Assembly: GCF_003202155.1 (NCBI RefSeq)
Contig: NZ_QFLI01000003.1
Coordinates: 496,001-560,000 of the forward strand
Direction of reading: 5' to 3'
Length of the DNA: 64,000 nucleotides
Source of the DNA: Marinifilum breve
GTDB lineage: Bacteria > Bacteroidota > Bacteroidia > Bacteroidales > Marinifilaceae
A model generated the notes under the pieces. It had not been told where the DNA came from and searched no databases. It saw nothing but the letters and a program-made list of their open reading frames with translations. This document shows, in pieces, positions 37,201 through 44,275 of this stretch. Within the stretch, counting starts at the first letter, position 1; each line of letters starts with the position of its first letter. Position numbers and translations under genes: made by a program.

Positions 37201-37403
37201 GAGATACCTTATAAACTAGGTAATTTAAAAGACTACCTACCATAAAACATACAGAGCCAATTTTTGCCAACACAAAATACAAGTTTTTGTCCTGATTAAA
37301 GCTCATCATATCAATTTTTAAATGCTTTAATGACATAAAATCGCTGAAAGAAAGCTTCAAAGCACTACTTTTGTTGTTCTCAAAAATTACACACAGAAAT
37401 TTC

Positions 37404-38099
37404 ATGAAAAATCTAAATAAGAACCTTAAACATTTACGAATTAGAAAAAGACTATCGCAAAGCAGACTTTCTGCTCGCATAGGAATTGGAGCCTCATCAA
37501 TCAGCTCTTACGAACAAAGAAGAAGTACCCCCAAAATATCTACACTTTTAAAATATTCCGATTACTTTAACCGCAACCTTGATGAGTTGGTGAAATCGGA
37601 TATTGAGCAAGCAGAGAGAGAAAAGAAGCAAGACACCAAAGGAGAAAACCTAAGAATTCTGCCGATTTTGGTGGATGAGAAGAACGACGAAATGATTTCC
37701 CTGGTTCCTGTTAAAGCTGCAGCCGGATATTTAAATGGCCACTCGGATGCTGAGTTCATTAGCGAGCTGCCAAACTTTAGAATGCCCTTTGCCGAACTAT
37801 CGGAAAACAAAACCTACCGTGCATTCCAAATTGAGGGAGAAAGTATGCTGCCAGTACCTGCAGGATCGTACATCATTTGCGAGTATTTGCAAGATTGGGA
37901 ATTGATTAAAGACAACACCAGCCACATTGTGGTGACTACCGACGATGGCATTGTGTATAAACGCGTGGTGAAGGATTTCGACAACAACCAATTGCTTTTG
38001 AACTCCGACAACAAAGAATACCTATCCTTCGAGGTAAGCCTGAATCAAGTAGTAGAGGTTTGGAAGGCGTTGGGGTATGTGAGCTTTCAATTGCCGTAG
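37404..38099 (+). CDS. XRE HTH-S24 peptidase regulator (LexA/cI-like)
   Basis: About 231 residues from the ATG at 37404, chosen because it begins directly at the HTH (LKHLRIRKRLSQSRLSARIG...). The C-terminal half is an S24 self-cleaving peptidase: cleavage-like Ala-Gly in KAAAGYLNG, nucleophile Ser in IEGESMLPV, and Lys in GIVYKRVVK. Such proteins repress genes until auto-cleavage or sensing of damage or phage. There is no prophage around it, and next come a transporter and the TIR operon. It may control accessory genes; stress-regulator duty without cleavage is equally possible. Confidence 0.85.
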   Translation: MKNLNKNLKHLRIRKRLSQSRLSARIGIGASSISSYEQRRSTPKISTLLKYSDYFNRNLDELVKSDIEQAEREKKQDTKGENLRILPILVDEKNDEMISLVPVKAAAGYLNGHSDAEFISELPNFRMPFAELSENKTYRAFQIEGESMLPVPAGSYIICEYLQDWELIKDNTSHIVVTTDDGIVYKRVVKDFDNNQLLLNSDNKEYLSFEVSLNQVVEVWKALGYVSFQLP

Positions 38100-38117
38100 T
38101 TTCACGAAAATATATTT

Positions 38118-38264
38118 AACCACAAAGTATACACAAAGGTGTTTCACAAAGAACACGAAGAAATTCAAAAAAACATCACAAAATCAATGTTTTCCATTGG
38201 CCTACATCAATAGAACATTAAAACTTTGTGACCTTTGTGAAACACCTTTGTGTCCTTGGTGGTT
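38118..38264. repeat. ACCACAAAG-type inverted repeat upstream of the EamA gene
   Basis: The left arm (38118-38151) and right arm (38233-38264) share a perfect 21-base inverted core around ACACAAAGGTGTTTCACAAA, bracketing about 80 AT-rich bases. A third, partial copy (AACCACGAAGGACAAGAAGG...) lies just downstream of the EamA gene at 39291-39328. Confidence 0.85.
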
Positions 38265-38321
38265 CAAATCGTTTTTTTACCTACATTTGTTCGGATTTAT
38301 TCATTCTAAATAAGAATAACA

Positions 38322-39278
38322 ATGAACTCAATTGCTTCTGCAAGTAATTACAAGGGCGTGCTTTACGCTATGGTCACTGCATTTTTATGGGGTTTTCTTC
38401 CCATTTTCCTTAAAGTGGCCCTTAAGGATATCGATCCCATCAGCATTGTGTGGTTCCGATTCTCTTTTGCCTTTTTGGTGCTGTTCATCTACTACCTGAT
38501 AACGGACCGAAAGCAGTTGAACATTATCAAACGTCCGCCGCTTTTGCTCATTATTGCAGCAATCGGTTTGGGGGTAAACTACATTGGTTTCTTAAAAGGA
38601 TTGAATTATACCAGCCCGAGCAATGCACAAATTATTATACAAAGTGGTCCCATAATGCTGGCCTTGGCAGGAGTTCTTTTCTTTAAAGAAAAGCTGAACC
38701 TAAAACAGATGGTCGGCTTCGGAATTGCCGGCATTGGTTTGTTCCTGTTCTATCGCACTCAACTGCAAACTTTCATTCACGATACCGATGCTTTTAACCT
38801 TGGCTTTTTCTGGGTGGAGCTGGCTGCCGTAACATGGGTACTGTATGCCGTTTTGCAGAAGAAACTGGTACAGCAACATCCTGCGCAGGTGCTGAATATG
38901 GTATTGTATGGAATTCCGGCTTTGATTTATACACCTATGGCCGATTTTTCTGCTTTCCAGGGATTGGATTTTAAAACCTGGGCCATTGTGATATTTCTTG
39001 GTGTAAACACCTTGGTTGCTTACGGATCTATCGCCCTTGCATTTAAGTATACCGAGGCCTATAAGGTGAGCATTATTGTAACCCTTAACCCAATTATTAC
39101 CCTCATCACCATGTCGATTCTTACCTATTTGCAAGTAAGTTGGATACAACCCGAAAGCATGACACTTTATTCGCTAATTGGTGCAGTATTGGTAATTGGA
39201 GGTGCGGTAACGGCGGTGTTTTTCTCGAAAGCGAAGAAGGAAAAAGCGCTTGCCGTGCAGAAAGAGGTTTCGAAGTAA
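38322..39278 (+). CDS. EamA/DMT-superfamily transporter
   Basis: 318 residues with about ten membrane helices in two EamA repeats (ATAFLWGFLPIFLKVAL; WVELAAVTWVLYAVLQKKL). The end is a charged tail (KAKKEKALAVQ). It is a drug/metabolite transporter family exporter of unknown substrate. Copies of the ACCACAAAG repeat lie on both sides. Its GC content looks higher than that of the TIR genes that follow. Confidence 0.88.
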   Translation: MNSIASASNYKGVLYAMVTAFLWGFLPIFLKVALKDIDPISIVWFRFSFAFLVLFIYYLITDRKQLNIIKRPPLLLIIAAIGLGVNYIGFLKGLNYTSPSNAQIIIQSGPIMLALAGVLFFKEKLNLKQMVGFGIAGIGLFLFYRTQLQTFIHDTDAFNLGFFWVELAAVTWVLYAVLQKKLVQQHPAQVLNMVLYGIPALIYTPMADFSAFQGLDFKTWAIVIFLGVNTLVAYGSIALAFKYTEAYKVSIIVTLNPIITLITMSILTYLQVSWIQPESMTLYSLIGAVLVIGGAVTAVFFSKAKKEKALAVQKEVSK

Positions 39279-39290
39279 GAGTAAAAGTTA

Positions 39291-39328
39291 AACCACGAAG
39301 GACAAGAAGGTGTTTCACTAAGGACACC
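39291..39328 (+). repeat. partial ACCACGAAGG-type repeat copy downstream of the EamA gene
   Basis: AACCACGAAGGACAAGAAGG and the following GTGTTTCACTAAGGACACC match one arm of the inverted repeat at 38118-38264 with several changes. Confidence 0.6.
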
Positions 39329-39345
39329 ATTGACACTGGCAGCTC

Positions 39346-39452
39346 CTGTGATTTTGTAATTCACAGGTATTGAGATTGGGATTTTCAATCCTTAAAAATC
39401 GAATTAAAAATCTTTTTACTCCATGAGCCCTGATTGCAAATTAGGGCTAGCG
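39346..39452 (+). repeat. dispersed palindromic intergenic repeat, copy B
   Basis: The blocks are CTGTGA-N9-TCACAG, GGATTTTCAATCC, AAATCGAATTAAAAAT, ACTCCATGAG and CCCTGATTGCAAATTAGGG, in the same order as copy A at 20391-20495. Confidence 0.8.
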
Positions 39453-39717
39453 AGGATGATAATTACGCCACGAAGTGGCAATTGATTTGAGCCCAATGGC
39501 AAGGCCTTGGGTTCGCACAGTGCAATATAAAAACGCCCTGAAAGGGCAGCTTAATATAAACTGTTCTTTCAGGACGCATTCATAATTCTCATTATTTGCC
39601 CGAGGCGATGCCTGCGGGCTGAATTCATTTAGGCTTTCAGCCTGATATGCGAATCACATGTCAAGAATCTCAAAGATGCTAGACATATTATACCATAGCT
39701 CTCTCATTGTTTCTTTT
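39453..39717 (+). other. mosaic of short palindromic modules in the intergenic region
   Basis: No gene is seen. Small hairpins follow each other: CGCCACGAAGTGGC near 39468, CGCCCTGAAAGGGC near 39533, and a GGGCTGAATTCATTTAGGC block near 39618 that looks like another common intergenic repeat module. Confidence 0.5.
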
Positions 39718-39771
39718 TGGATTGAAAATCCTTTTACTCCATGAGCCCTGATTGCAAATCAGGGTTAGCGG
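39718..39771 (+). repeat. dispersed palindromic intergenic repeat, copy C (truncated)
   Basis: It carries the GGATTGAAAATCC, ACTCCATGAG and perfect CCCTGATT-GCA-AATCAGGG parts but lacks the first block. It ends 16 bases from the stop codon of the last TIR gene, so it borders the TIR operon. Confidence 0.8.
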
Positions 39772-39787
39772 ATAAAAATAAAAAAAA

Positions 39788-40414
39788 CTAGACACTAGTG
39801 CCTTCTTCTACATTAATTGAAATTACGTAGTTACTCTCATTTTCACTTTTATCAAAAGCATTATCAATAAATTTAGTTGGATAGCGTTTAAATTCATCTT
39901 CATCAACCAAAGTTATATATGAGCCATTCATTAGGTCCCAAGTATTACAAGAGTCACAATGTTTTAAAGGAGGATTCGAATTGTATCGATTTTTATAAAT
40001 CACTGGGAATAAAAGCTCATCTTTAAACTTTATAACAGGTGTTCCATGACAATTAATTAGATGATTTTTTATCCAATCACACGTTCCATTTTGCTCCATA
40101 ATTACTCCAACAACTCCATTTGTTTGAGAGATTCTATCCTTTCTACTAATCTTTTTAAGACAGTATTTAATCTCCCAATCAATCCATTTGCTATCAGTCA
40201 TATTCGGAGAAATAATAACAATTGTAACTGAAGTTCCATACATCATATCCGTAAGGTTCTTCTTTATATTTTCCGTTGAAGTATCAGTAAGATCAGGAGA
40301 ATCGCTTGTTTCTCCCATGTAGTAGGTTGCATCATCACCGAGAGCTTCCAGAATTTCATCCCTAAGACCTTGAGCCTCGCTATACTTGTAAGAAATAAAA
40401 GTTTTATGTGCCAT
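39788..40414 (-). CDS. TIR protein of the MTH538/ThsB type (third gene of a candidate defence operon)
   Basis: 208 residues, the size of Thoeris ThsB. It starts KTFISYKYSEAQ (strand A/box 1), followed by GTSVTIVIISPNMTDSKWIDWEIKYCL at 60-86. The SxWxxxEI motif places a Glu at E81, where TIR NADases and cyclases have their catalytic Glu. A CDSCNTW segment lies near 153. In Thoeris, ThsB-type TIRs sense phage and make a cyclic ADP-ribose-type signal from NAD. No ThsA (SIR2/SLOG or macro) gene is adjacent; instead a three-TM protein sits 4 bases upstream. Signal production is inference from the family. Confidence 0.82.
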   Translation of the reverse strand: MAHKTFISYKYSEAQGLRDEILEALGDDATYYMGETSDSPDLTDTSTENIKKNLTDMMYGTSVTIVIISPNMTDSKWIDWEIKYCLKKISRKDRISQTNGVVGVIMEQNGTCDWIKNHLINCHGTPVIKFKDELLFPVIYKNRYNSNPPLKHCDSCNTWDLMNGSYITLVDEDEFKRYPTKFIDNAFDKSENESNYVISINVEEGTSV

Positions 40415-40418
40415 ATTA

Positions 40419-40850
40419 CTAAAATTTTATGCAACCTTCAAGAATTAAACCTCCCAGCCAAAGTAATATTGCAGTAATACCATATAAAGGAAAAATAGTT
40501 GCTGAAAAGAAGGAACTACAATAATGATATTTTCTTTTTTTATAATTTTGCAAAGGCATTTCAAACAAACGCACTTCTTGTTTCTCTTCATCTGGAGTTA
40601 GTCCTGTTACGTCATTATAAATACCCCTAAATTTCCTTTCTTGCTGTAAGTAATAAGAATCTAAAAACCAAAATATCATTACTGGGACAATCGCAATATA
40701 TACAAAGTATACATTTTTACTGTTAGCGTATAAAGCCAACAAAGCAGAAACTAATGTTATCATCCAGCCTTTTAATTGGAAGGAATTGGTATTCATTCGA
40801 GTTATTACGCTTTGAATAAACTCTAAATGTTTAATTTGCTCATTGTTCAT
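40419..40850 (-). CDS. small three-TM protein between two TIR genes (candidate membrane effector)
   Basis: 143 residues. An N-terminal amphipathic helix (KHLEFIQSVITRMNTNS) leads to TM1 at about 28-42, TM2 at about 46-64 and TM3 at about 116-137, with a charged cytoplasmic segment (QQERKFRGIYND...DEEKQE) between TM2 and TM3. I do not know a named function. The LEFIQ..I.RM..NSF.LKGW pattern is one I recall from an uncharacterised family found beside TIR genes. It is separated by 2 and 4 bases from its neighbours, so translation is coupled. Pore formation or membrane disruption on TIR signalling is a hypothesis only. Confidence 0.75.
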   Translation of the reverse strand: MNNEQIKHLEFIQSVITRMNTNSFQLKGWMITLVSALLALYANSKNVYFVYIAIVPVMIFWFLDSYYLQQERKFRGIYNDVTGLTPDEEKQEVRLFEMPLQNYKKRKYHYCSSFFSATIFPLYGITAILLWLGGLILEGCIKF

Positions 40851-40852
40851 AT

Positions 40853-41656
40853 CTATTGAATTAATATTGGTAAAGGAAATGTTATTTCATAAAACTTATC
40901 TAAAGCTTCTTCCACACTAGTAAAGGTACCACTATTGAACCATTCATTTAAATGATCTACTGTAATATCTTTTAGGTGTTTTGTTCTTGCATCATATTTA
41001 ACTTTTAATCCTTTTTCGATTCCTCCAAGTTTTCCACCTTCTTTAAATGCTCGTATTTCTGGTTTCTGCGAAGTTAATCTAATAGGGTGCCTCATTCTAG
41101 CGATCTCAGAAAATGCAATTTCTGAGTATATCCACGGTGATTCTGTTTTATCTTTACTTTCAAATGATTTAATCGAATTTGGAGTATCGTAGAAGATCAA
41201 ACATTCTGTTTTATCAATCATCGAATTTAATGCAGTCGATAACATCATATGAACATGACTTGCTGACAGCAAAACTTTTTTGTAATTATACAGATTTTGC
41301 TTTTCATCAATCCGACTGTATTGGTTATCGAGAATTTGAATTAAATCATTTCCATATCCCCAAACACAAGAATCAATGAATGCTATAATACCAAAATTCT
41401 CGTACAACCAACCTGATAATGCAACAACTTCTTTTGAATCCCTATGAGCATGAGATAAAAAGACATTTGCCTTTATTTCAGGAAACCAAGAATCAATGAT
41501 TTTAACCCCATCTAAAGATTTATCAGATAAAAAAAACTCATCAAGTTTACTTTTTACAGTATTACTTTGTCCTTTAAATAATTTATTCCCTACAGCGTAA
41601 TAATGATCTAAATTATCTTTAAAATCAATACGACTTAACTTATACCCTTTAAACAT
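40853..41656 (-). CDS. TIR-domain protein with extended N- and C-termini (first gene of the candidate defence operon)
   Basis: 267 residues. After about 60 unassigned residues comes a TIR-like core: NVFLSHAHRDSKEV at 64-77, FGIIAFIDSCVWGYGND at 88-103 (BB-loop-like), a SASHVHMMLSTAL helix at 131-143, CLIFYDTP, and SPWIYSEIAF at 173-182 with E179 in the catalytic-Glu position. About 85 residues follow. The family resembles bacterial TIR proteins often annotated as stand-alone. It opens an operon with the TM protein 2 bases downstream. Whether it is an NADase or a sensor is not visible. The 42-bp repeat array and about 1 kb of gene-free DNA lie upstream. Confidence 0.8.
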   Translation of the reverse strand: MFKGYKLSRIDFKDNLDHYYAVGNKLFKGQSNTVKSKLDEFFLSDKSLDGVKIIDSWFPEIKANVFLSHAHRDSKEVVALSGWLYENFGIIAFIDSCVWGYGNDLIQILDNQYSRIDEKQNLYNYKKVLLSASHVHMMLSTALNSMIDKTECLIFYDTPNSIKSFESKDKTESPWIYSEIAFSEIARMRHPIRLTSQKPEIRAFKEGGKLGGIEKGLKVKYDARTKHLKDITVDHLNEWFNSGTFTSVEEALDKFYEITFPLPILIQ

Positions 41657-41991
41657 TTACTTATATTATTTCATTCAATCGCATTTATAGCGCCAAATTG
41701 ATTACATCAAACTCACAAGCTTTAATTAATTTCTCAAAATTTCCAACAAAGCGAATTAACCAAACCCAAATCTACAAAATTATAATCAACAAAACCACCC
41801 AGCACCCATTCACTTTCCCATTCAACTTAGTCGAAATACTCAAAACCTCCGAATTCACAACAAAAACAAAAAAACCACACCTTAAAGTCTGAATTATTTT
41901 TAATAGTAAAACCAACAAAAATGGAATGAATTAATATTGACGTGAAAAATGCCTGTAGAAATTCCCCCAGGCTCATTGTTCGATTGGCAAT
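41657..41991. other. gene-free region upstream of the TIR operon
   Basis: AT-rich spacer holding the presumed promoter of the TIR operon on the minus strand. I see no exact TAnnTTTG box and no credible reading frame. Confidence 0.4.
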
Positions 41992-42327
41992 GTTATTTTG
42001 AACTTAAAAAGATAGGCTGACCGAGTAGCAAAAGGCCTTTTTAAATTTCTAGGCGCATTGTCTGTGAGAAAATGGGGTTTTGAAATTAAAAAGGGAGCTT
42101 GCCAGTTGAGTAAAGCCCATTTCGAACTTAAAAACAGCTATTCCACTCATTTAAAATGCCATTTTAAATTAAAAATCGACATTGCCAGTCGAAAAAAGTG
42201 CGTTTTGAAATTCAAAAGGGCTTTTTCCACTCGATCAATGGCCCTAAAAATTTCCAAATTGGCATTACCAATTGGGTTTTATCATATTTTATCTTCCAAA
42301 ACTGCATTACCACTCGAACAATGGCCC
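41992..42327 (+). repeat. degenerate ~42-bp tandem repeat array (about eight units)
   Basis: Units begin near 41992, 42037, 42077, 42119, 42161, 42202, 42245 and 42284 and are 39-45 bases long. The shared pattern is TTTTGAAATT.AAAA, then GGC or GCT, then TTnCCAnTCGA, then AAnGCCC. Two units end in ACTCGANCAATGGCCC. A plus-strand frame across part of it would translate with a 14-residue period, but the divergence between units argues against a coding role. It is followed by the AAAAATTTTTAGGGAGC hairpin-like tail and 320 bases before the DUF6261-type gene. Confidence 0.7.
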
Positions 42328-42647
42328 TAAAAAATTTTTAGGGAGCTCTACTTCGTCAATTCATTACAACAAATCCCCCATCCCAACAAAACATCGAATA
42401 TAACTTAATTTACAACCAAAAACTCATCCTTCATGAGGCATTTATCACCTTAAAAAGGTATGACCAATATTTGAAACGAAATCAAATATTAAATCATAAT
42501 TTCATGCATTTATTTTTTATTGTTTGATTAATATTTTTTAAATTAGATACTGTTATTCCCAATCGGATACTCAGTCAAACTAATCAAACACACAGCTTTC
42601 GAGTATTATCAGGGGAAATTATATTTCTAATTAAAATTACTAGTCAA

Positions 42648-43400
42648 ATGGAAAAAGTAAGAGTCCATTATTCATGCGACAGCGCGGAGGTTAGTAATAC
42701 CACTGGCGCAATTCGATCAAAATTTGCCGAAGAAGATTGGACGGCAGATTTAATTCTCAGTAAAATTCTAGCAGATATTGCAGTGGAGCATCCAATTCTT
42801 GAACAAGCAATTGAAGCAGTTCGCGGGAACACTTTAAAAGCCAATGTGAGAGCCGAGGATGAAAAGGCGGGGAAAGATTACATCTGCTTGAAGAATTTTA
42901 TAAAAGCAAATCTTTATGCACCCGAAGCGGAAACGGAAGAGGCTGCTAAAGAGATTTGGAAACTCATTGTAAATCACAACCCAAAGTTGGACAGGCAAAA
43001 TTATGCCCGACAGATTGAGTTGAGTAATTCATTGCTTGCCAACCTAAAAAGCCCAACTTTTAAACCCCTGGTTGATTTGCTAACCGGTGTGCCAGAAAGA
43101 GTGGAAAAATTTACCACATCAACGGCTTCCTTGCAATCGGCTTATAAGGAGTTGGCCACCATAAAATCGGAAGAGTTGGATTTGCCTGCTCCATCGGCAC
43201 AAAAAGACAAGCTTCGCACTATGATTAACGAAAGGCTAATGCCATACCTGGAAGGCGCTGTTGATGCACTCCCTGAAAAATATGAGGCTACTTACAAGGC
43301 CATCTGCGAAAGCATCGAAATCAATAACGAAAAAGCCCGCGCTCGCCAAACATTAAAAGAAAGTCAAAAGGAAAAAGAGCCGGAAGAAGATATTGCATAG
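42648..43400 (+). CDS. DUF6261-like hypothetical protein
   Basis: 250 residues, predicted mostly alpha-helical with long amphipathic segments and an acidic/basic C-terminal tail (KESQKEKEPEEDIA). There is no signal peptide or TM. I believe it belongs to a Bacteroidota family of unknown function (DUF6261-like, roughly 200-250 residues), but the assignment is from recall of general character only. It stands alone with its own terminator, between the tandem array and the DUF559 element. Confidence 0.6.
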   Translation: MEKVRVHYSCDSAEVSNTTGAIRSKFAEEDWTADLILSKILADIAVEHPILEQAIEAVRGNTLKANVRAEDEKAGKDYICLKNFIKANLYAPEAETEEAAKEIWKLIVNHNPKLDRQNYARQIELSNSLLANLKSPTFKPLVDLLTGVPERVEKFTTSTASLQSAYKELATIKSEELDLPAPSAQKDKLRTMINERLMPYLEGAVDALPEKYEATYKAICESIEINNEKARARQTLKESQKEKEPEEDIA

Positions 43401-43433
43401 GTTTTAGGTTTGTATTATTTATTGTCATGAGTA

Positions 43434-43462
43434 GAAGCAGCCCTTTGGGGTTGCTTTTTTTT
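43434..43462 (+). terminator. terminator of the DUF6261-like gene
   Basis: AAGCAGCCC and GGGGTTGCTT pair around TTT with one wobble and are followed by TTTTTT, 34 bases after the stop. Confidence 0.75.
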
Positions 43463-43514
43463 GTAGACTTAACTCACCCCAAACTTTTATTCAACACCTC
43501 AACCTTTTACCAAA

Positions 43515-43634
43515 CACCTCACCCCAACCCTCTCCTCAAGGAGAGGGAGCTGGTTGCTGCTGAATTCTTGGCATATGATCTGTTTTTTATTTTCCTTCTC
43601 CTCAAGGAGAAGGTCCCGATAGGGGGATGAGGTG
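43515..43634 (+). repeat. double-hairpin flanking repeat, left copy, beside the DUF559 gene
   Basis: This 120-base element begins CACCTCACCCC and ends GGGGATGAGGTG, which are inverted copies of each other. Inside are two hairpins, CCCTCTCC-TCAA-GGAGAGGG and CCTTCTCC-TCAA-GGAGAAGG, separated by a linker containing GAATTCTTGGCATATG. A second copy lies at 44140-44257 in the same orientation. Confidence 0.9.
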
Positions 43635-43694
43635 AAATACATTTGATATTGAAATTTAAAATCAATAATTTAATTCATCTAAAATCGTCAAAGC

Positions 43695-44093
43695 ATGATT
43701 GGTTATAAAGAATGTCTATTCTATAATACAAATCCAGAAATTCACCAAAGGGCTAAAGATTTACGAAAAAATATGACCCCCGCAGAAAAGGTTTTATGGA
43801 AACATATTCGCAATAGAAAACTTGGCAAACTTAAATTTAGAAGACAACATCCTATCGATATTTTTATAGCCGACTTCTATTGTCATGAACTAAAACTGGT
43901 AATTGAGATCGATGGAGGTATTCATCAATTGCCCGAACATAGAGAATACGATATTGGAAGAAATGCTGAAATGAACGATATGGGTATAGAGGTAATCCGG
44001 TTTACAAATGAAGAGGTTTTAAATTCTATTGAACAAGTCCTTAAAAGAATAAATGAAACCGTAAAGGGAAGAGAACCATATGATGTTCATTAA
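43695..44093 (+). CDS. DUF559-family endonuclease-like protein (Vsr/PD-(D/E)XK-type fold)
   Basis: 132 residues, complete. After NPEIHQRAKDLRKNMTPAEKVLW come the family's core motifs: KFRRQHPIDIFIADFY, LKLVIEIDGGIH with the acidic metal-site residues (E.D), YDIGRNAEMNDMGIEVIRFTNEEV. These resemble very-short-patch-repair-type nucleases. The gene is bracketed by two copies of a 118-120-base double-hairpin repeat, 60 bases upstream and 46 bases downstream, so the nuclease may act on, or spread with, that repeat. No experimental function is known to me. Confidence 0.85.
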   Translation: MIGYKECLFYNTNPEIHQRAKDLRKNMTPAEKVLWKHIRNRKLGKLKFRRQHPIDIFIADFYCHELKLVIEIDGGIHQLPEHREYDIGRNAEMNDMGIEVIRFTNEEVLNSIEQVLKRINETVKGREPYDVH

Positions 44094-44139
44094 GTCTATT
44101 AAATTTATCCAAGTTCAATTCATTTTTCTACCCTAATCG

Positions 44140-44257
44140 CACCTCACCCCACCCCTCTCCTCAAGGAGAGGGAGATAGCCACTTCTGAATTCTTGGCATA
44201 TGGTCTGTTTGTAATTTTCCTTCTCCTCGAGGAGAAGGTCCCGACAGGGGGATGAGG
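44140..44257 (+). repeat. double-hairpin flanking repeat, right copy, beside the DUF559 gene
   Basis: A direct repeat of 43515-43634 with about 85-90% identity by eye: same CACCTCACCCC start, same two hairpin stems (the second with loop TCGA instead of TCAA) and the same GAATTCTTGGCATATG linker core, ending GGGGATGAGG. Confidence 0.9.
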
Positions 44258-44275
44258 AACACAATTGAATCCTAC

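Noticed and set aside
37404-38099. Prophage remnant indicated by the XRE-S24 regulator
   Set aside because: No integrase, structural, lysis or replication genes lie nearby; single S24 regulators are common on chromosomes.
38118-39328. Insertion sequence or composite transposon around the EamA gene
   Set aside because: The flanking repeats are short, unequal and imperfect, there is no transposase, and no target-site duplication is evident.
39500-39560. tRNA-like GGTTCG stretch
   Set aside because: The bases around it do not form a cloverleaf or an acceptor stem; it belongs to the palindromic intergenic modules.
39788-41656. Canonical Thoeris system
   Set aside because: A ThsB-like TIR is present, but no ThsA with SIR2/SLOG or macro domain is adjacent; the partner is a small membrane protein and a second TIR instead.
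42058-42330. 90-residue plus-strand frame with a 14-residue period
   Set aside because: The period comes from the ~42-bp DNA repeat; units differ in length by a few bases, other units lie outside the frame, and no coding constraint is visible.
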